From: PNAI01 sp964575715
GTDB taxonomy: Bacteria > Pseudomonadota > Alphaproteobacteria > Rhizobiales > Xanthobacteraceae
Reading direction: 5' to 3'
DNA: 17,331 nucleotides
Assembly: GCA_964575715.1 (NCBI GenBank)
Contig: CAZNSG010000135.1
Span: 1 to 17,331 of the forward strand
Below, in pieces: positions 14,848 through 17,331 of this stretch; position 1 is the stretch's first letter, and every line of letters begins with the position of its first letter. The position numbers and the translations under genes are program-made. Under the pieces are notes generated by a model. The model worked only from the letters and a program-made list of their open reading frames with translations, searched no databases and was not told where the DNA came from.

Positions 14848-15813
14848 ATGGCCAAGACCACCCATGCAAAGCTTGTCATCATCGGCTCCGGTCCGGCGGG
14901 CTACACCGCCGCGATCTATGCAGCACGCGCGATGCTGGAGCCGATTTTGATCCAGGGCAGCCAGGCTGGCGGCCAGCTCACCATCACGACCGATGTCGAG
15001 AATTATCCGGGATTTGCGGATGTCATCCAGGGCCCCTGGCTGATGGAGCAGATGCAGAAGCAGGCCGCGCATGTGGGCACCCGCCTGGTCGCCGACCACG
15101 TCATCAGGGCGGATCTCGCGCGCCGGCCGTTCCGGCTCGATTGCGATTCCGGCGACGTCTACTTCGCAGAGACGCTGGTGCTGGCGACCGGCGCGCAGGC
15201 GCGCTGGCTCGATCTGCCTTCGGAGCAGAAGTTCAAAGGCTATGGCGTATCGGCTTGCGCCACGTGCGACGGCTTCTTCTACAAGAACAAGGAAGTGATC
15301 GTGATCGGCGGCGGCAATACGGCGGTCGAGGAAGCGCTGTTTCTCACCAAATTCGCCAGCAAGGTGACATTGGTGCACCGGCGCGACGCGTTTCGCGCCG
15401 AGAAAATCCTGCAGGATCGGCTGTTCAAGAATCCAAAGATTTCCGTGCTCTGGGACACGGCGCTGGCGGATGTCGAGGGCGGCGGGAGCCCGCTGAAAGT
15501 CAGCGGCGTCAAGCTCAAGAATCTGAAAACCGGCACGATCAGCCGGATGGCGGCCGATGGCGTGTTCATTGCCATCGGTCATACGCCCGCGACCGAACTT
15601 ATTGTCGGTCAACTTGCCATGAAGCCGTCGGGTTATGTGGCGACCGCGCCGCACTCGACCGCAACTTCGGTGCCGGGCGTGTTCGCCGCCGGCGACATCG
15701 CCGACGAAGTCTACCGCCAAGCCGTGACGGCGGCCGGGCTCGGCTGCATGGCGGCGCTCGAGGCCGAACGGTTTCTGGCCCACAACGCCGCGCGCCGCGT
15801 GGCCGCGGAATGA
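14848..15813 (+). CDS. trxB: thioredoxin-disulfide reductase
   Basis: TrxB passes electrons from NADPH through FAD and a redox-active disulfide to thioredoxin in the cytoplasm. The 321-residue length is typical. It shows the FAD-binding GSGPAGYTAAIYAARAMLEP (about 12-31), GGQLTITTDVENYPGF, and the active-site disulfide CATCDG (about 138-143). The NADPH-binding GGGNTAVEEALFLT (about 154-167) and HRRDAFRAEKILQDRL follow, and the second FAD motif is GVFAAGDIADEVYRQAVTAAGLGCMAA near the end. The ATG at 14848 has GAGG 5 nt upstream; an in-frame upstream start at 14764 would add 28 residues unlike the family. LysR follows 40 nt downstream, and an Lrp-type regulator is divergent. Confidence 0.97.
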   Translation: MAKTTHAKLVIIGSGPAGYTAAIYAARAMLEPILIQGSQAGGQLTITTDVENYPGFADVIQGPWLMEQMQKQAAHVGTRLVADHVIRADLARRPFRLDCDSGDVYFAETLVLATGAQARWLDLPSEQKFKGYGVSACATCDGFFYKNKEVIVIGGGNTAVEEALFLTKFASKVTLVHRRDAFRAEKILQDRLFKNPKISVLWDTALADVEGGGSPLKVSGVKLKNLKTGTISRMAADGVFIAIGHTPATELIVGQLAMKPSGYVATAPHSTATSVPGVFAAGDIADEVYRQAVTAAGLGCMAALEAERFLAHNAARRVAAE

Positions 15814-15819
15814 GAGTTC

Positions 15820-15840
15820 CCCTCCCCCTTGAAGGGAGGG
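15820..15840 (+). promoter_or_regulatory. hairpin carrying the lysR ribosome-binding region
   Basis: CCTCCC (15821-15826) pairs with GGGAGG (15834-15839) in the 40-nt gap between trxB and lysR. The 3' arm is the purine-rich stretch that would serve as the Shine-Dalgarno sequence. It could dampen lysR translation relative to trxB. Confidence 0.4.
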
Positions 15841-15853
15841 AGAAAGTCGAGTG

Positions 15854-16747
15854 ATGGACTGGGATAAGCTGAAAGTTTTTCATGCCGCCGCCGACGCCGG
15901 CAGTTTCACCCATGCCGGCGAGCACCTTAGCCTCTCGCAATCGGCGGTGTCGCGGCAGGTGAGCGCGCTTGAGCATGAGCTCAGCGTATCGCTGTTCCAC
16001 CGCCACGCGCGCGGGCTCATCCTCACGGAACAGGGCGAGATGCTCTACCGCACCGCGCATGACGTGTTCCTCAAACTGGAGGCGGTGCGCACCAAGCTGA
16101 CCGACAGCCGTGAGAGGCCGCATGGCGAGCTGAAAGTCACCACCGCGCAGGGCATCGGCATTCATTGGCTGACGCCGCGGCTGGGCGAATTCATGGATCT
16201 TTTCCCCGATATTCGCGTCACGCTGATGACCACCGACGAGGAACTCGACCTTGCGATGCGGGAAGCGGACGTGGCGATCCGGCTGCGCCAGCCGACGCAG
16301 CCGGACCTCATTCAGCGCAAGCTTTTTTCCGTGCATTTTCATGCCTATGCCTCGCCGGACTATCTCAAGCGGTTTGGAACGCCGCAGAAATTCGAGCAGC
16401 TCGACACGCACCGCATCGTGCAGCTGGGCGGCTCGATCGTGCCGTCCTATCTGCAAAACCGCAACTGGCTGGTCGAGGTGGCCCGCGACGGCAAGGAGCC
16501 GCGCGTCCCGCAGATCATGATCAGCAATATTCTCGGCGTGCTGCGCGCCTGCCAGCGGGGCTTAGGGATCGCGCTGTTGCCGGATTATCTGGTCGAGGAA
16601 AACGGCGGTCTGGTGCCATTGTTCACCGAGGCCGACGCGCCCGCGCTCGATGCCTATTTCGTCTATCCGGAAGAACTCAAGAATGTGGCACGCGTGCAGG
16701 CGTTCCGCGATTTCCTGGTGAGCAAGGCGCAACGCTGGAACTACTGA
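15854..16747 (+). CDS. LysR family transcriptional regulator
   Basis: The 297-residue protein has an N-terminal winged helix-turn-helix (about 1-60: WDKLKVFHAAADAGSFTHAG, LSLSQSAVSRQVSALEHELS, LFHRHARGLILTEQGE), a linker helix (LYRTAHDVFLKLEAVRTKL), and a periplasmic-binding-protein-like effector domain (about 90-295). The effector domain includes GIHWLTPRLGEFMDLFPDIRV, LAMREADVAIRLRQPTQPDL and GVLRACQRGLGIALLPDYLV. ATG 15854 is used here; the adjacent GTG 15851 has better spacing to the GGGAG (8 nt) and would add one residue. It lies 40 nt after trxB on the same strand and is probably co-transcribed with it. Effector and targets are unknown. The length is normal for LysR. Confidence 0.95.
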   Translation: MDWDKLKVFHAAADAGSFTHAGEHLSLSQSAVSRQVSALEHELSVSLFHRHARGLILTEQGEMLYRTAHDVFLKLEAVRTKLTDSRERPHGELKVTTAQGIGIHWLTPRLGEFMDLFPDIRVTLMTTDEELDLAMREADVAIRLRQPTQPDLIQRKLFSVHFHAYASPDYLKRFGTPQKFEQLDTHRIVQLGGSIVPSYLQNRNWLVEVARDGKEPRVPQIMISNILGVLRACQRGLGIALLPDYLVEENGGLVPLFTEADAPALDAYFVYPEELKNVARVQAFRDFLVSKAQRWNY

Positions 16748-16862
16748 CGCGCGGCCGGGGCGCGCAAGCGTGCGAGGTCCGCATGGCTGGCATGCGGCCC
16801 TTGTCGTTGCACGACGGCGATTCCGGCCGCATAGTTTTTTCAAGCTGAATTATCTGGTTGCC

Positions 16863-16975
16863 GCATCCCCCCAGACTAAGCAGCCGGATGCAATCAGCGG
16901 TACCCCTCTGGAAGGTGAGTGCCGGCGTTCATGCGCCGGCAAACTAAGCCGGGCCCTTAACGGGCCCGGCTTTTT
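16863..16975 (+). ncRNA. possible small RNA ending at a strong terminator
   Basis: Downstream of lysR, three stems follow in series: GCATCC (16863-16868) with GGATGC (16886-16891), GCCGGCG (16921-16927) with CGCCGGC (16934-16940), and the terminator at 16947-16975. The terminator lies 200 nt past the lysR stop with no gene between, so it may close a separate transcript. No known RNA family is recognised and no firm promoter is visible. It may simply be the lysR 3' UTR. Confidence 0.3.
16947..16975 (+). terminator. strong intrinsic terminator
   Basis: AGCCGGGCCC (16947-16956) pairs perfectly with GGGCCCGGCT (16962-16971) around TTAAC, and a T5 run begins at 16971. It ends plus-strand transcription from trxB-lysR and/or the small RNA candidate. 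Confidence 0.85.
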
Positions 16976-17012
16976 GCTGGGCGTACGGAATCCGGGTGAT
17001 TACTTCCGTGTC

Positions 17013-17049
17013 ATCACCGGGCCGGCGCGAAGCGCCGAGACCCGGTGAT
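17013..17049. repeat. REP-like hairpin
   Basis: ATCACCGGG (17013-17021) and CCCGGTGAT (17041-17049) enclose GGCGC-GAA-GCGCC. The layout is like the ATTCCGGG elements near 11800 and 12, with a different outer arm. Confidence 0.7.
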
Positions 17050-17113
17050 CCATGACGAGATTCGGCAAATGAGAGTCTTACGAAAGGCCATTCGTTTCCG
17101 AACATCATCATGG

Positions 17114-17187
17114 ATTGCCGGGTCAAGCCCGGCAAAGACGACGGAGGGGATGATGCACATGGCGCTTCACGCCTTTCGCCCGGCAAT
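17114..17187. repeat. REP-like element with ATTGCCGGG arms
   Basis: ATTGCCGGG (17114-17122) is matched by CCCGGCAAT (17179-17187). A short GCCGGGTCAAGCCCGGC hairpin sits at the left end. It belongs to the same general class as the elements at 12-110 and 11800-11892. Confidence 0.65.
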
Positions 17188-17196
17188 GACGAGTAC

Positions 17197-17277
17197 GTAG
17201 CCCGCATGAGCGAAGCGAAATGCGGGTTAACATGCGGCGAGATTGGCCCCGGATATCGCTTCGCTCATCCGGGCTAC
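17197..17277. repeat. 81-bp inverted-repeat element
   Basis: The left arm (17197-17221) and right arm (17253-17277) are 25-bp complements with 2 mismatches, with ends GTAGCCCG and CGGGCTAC and inner ATGAGCGAAGCGA. The loop is 31 nt. No gene lies in 16976-17331; the stretch is filled by this and the two preceding repeats. Confidence 0.8.
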
Positions 17278-17331
17278 GCTCTGATGTCCTTCGTCAAGCA
17301 TTTTAGCCATGGTGTGCCGCCACCGACGATT

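Noticed and set aside
14626..15783. Open frame of 385 codons on the minus strand across trxB
   Set aside because: It is a shadow of trxB, whose FAD, NADPH and CATC motifs are unmistakable.

Overview
The window reads as chromosomal core DNA of an alphaproteobacterium of the order Hyphomicrobiales (Rhizobiales), most like the Bradyrhizobium / Rhodopseudomonas / Pseudolabrys group. This rests on the high GC content, on protein sequences that look bradyrhizobial to me (CarA, CarB, YqeY, TrxB and the LysR regulator), on the gene order (yqeY diverging from carA; lemA-DUF2207 upstream of carB; carB-greA; lrp diverging from trxB-lysR), and on palindromic intergenic repeats typical of these genomes. 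I could not run a database search, so the placement is from memory.

Layout. 1-257: gene-free DNA made of palindromic repeats. 258-710 (-): a GatB/YqeY-domain protein. 777-1976 (+): carA, the glutaminase subunit of carbamoyl-phosphate synthetase, broken by an in-frame TAG at 1575-1577 just before its catalytic cysteine. 2264-3642 (+): a YjlB-type cupin and a SAM-dependent methyltransferase, bracketed by mosaic repeats. 3792-3983 (-) and 4250-4636 (-): a small conserved protein and a phasin-like protein. 5053-5142 (+): a probable small RNA with its own terminator. 5183-7675 (-): lemA followed by a DUF2207 membrane protein. 7789-7881 (+): a second copy of the small RNA element, ending 18 nt before carB (7900-11196). 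11314-11787 (+): greA. 12052-13761 (-): a membrane-anchored sulfatase / LTA-synthase-like protein. 14127-14597 (-): an Lrp/AsnC regulator, divergent from trxB (14848-15813), which is followed by a LysR regulator (15854-16747). 16748-17331: a strong terminator, a possible small RNA and more repeats.

How the genes fit together. CarA and CarB form one enzyme that makes carbamoyl phosphate for arginine and pyrimidine synthesis, yet the genes lie 5.9 kb apart with unrelated genes between. The two strongest leads both concern this enzyme. First, carA carries a nonsense codon where relatives have tyrosine, while the rest of the protein is intact, with Cys/His/Glu at the same spacing as in E. coli. 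Second, carB is preceded by a terminator-bearing RNA element whose only other visible copy lies 2.7 kb away as a free-standing unit, which suggests either an attenuator or an undescribed small RNA family. GreA (transcript cleavage), TrxB (thiol redox), LemA/DUF2207 (envelope) and the regulators are ordinary housekeeping genes.

The intergenic DNA holds at least four families of palindromic repeats. One is a 161-bp element with 24-bp perfect terminal inverted repeats that appears to interrupt another repeat. No tRNA, rRNA, CRISPR array, transposase or phage gene was seen.
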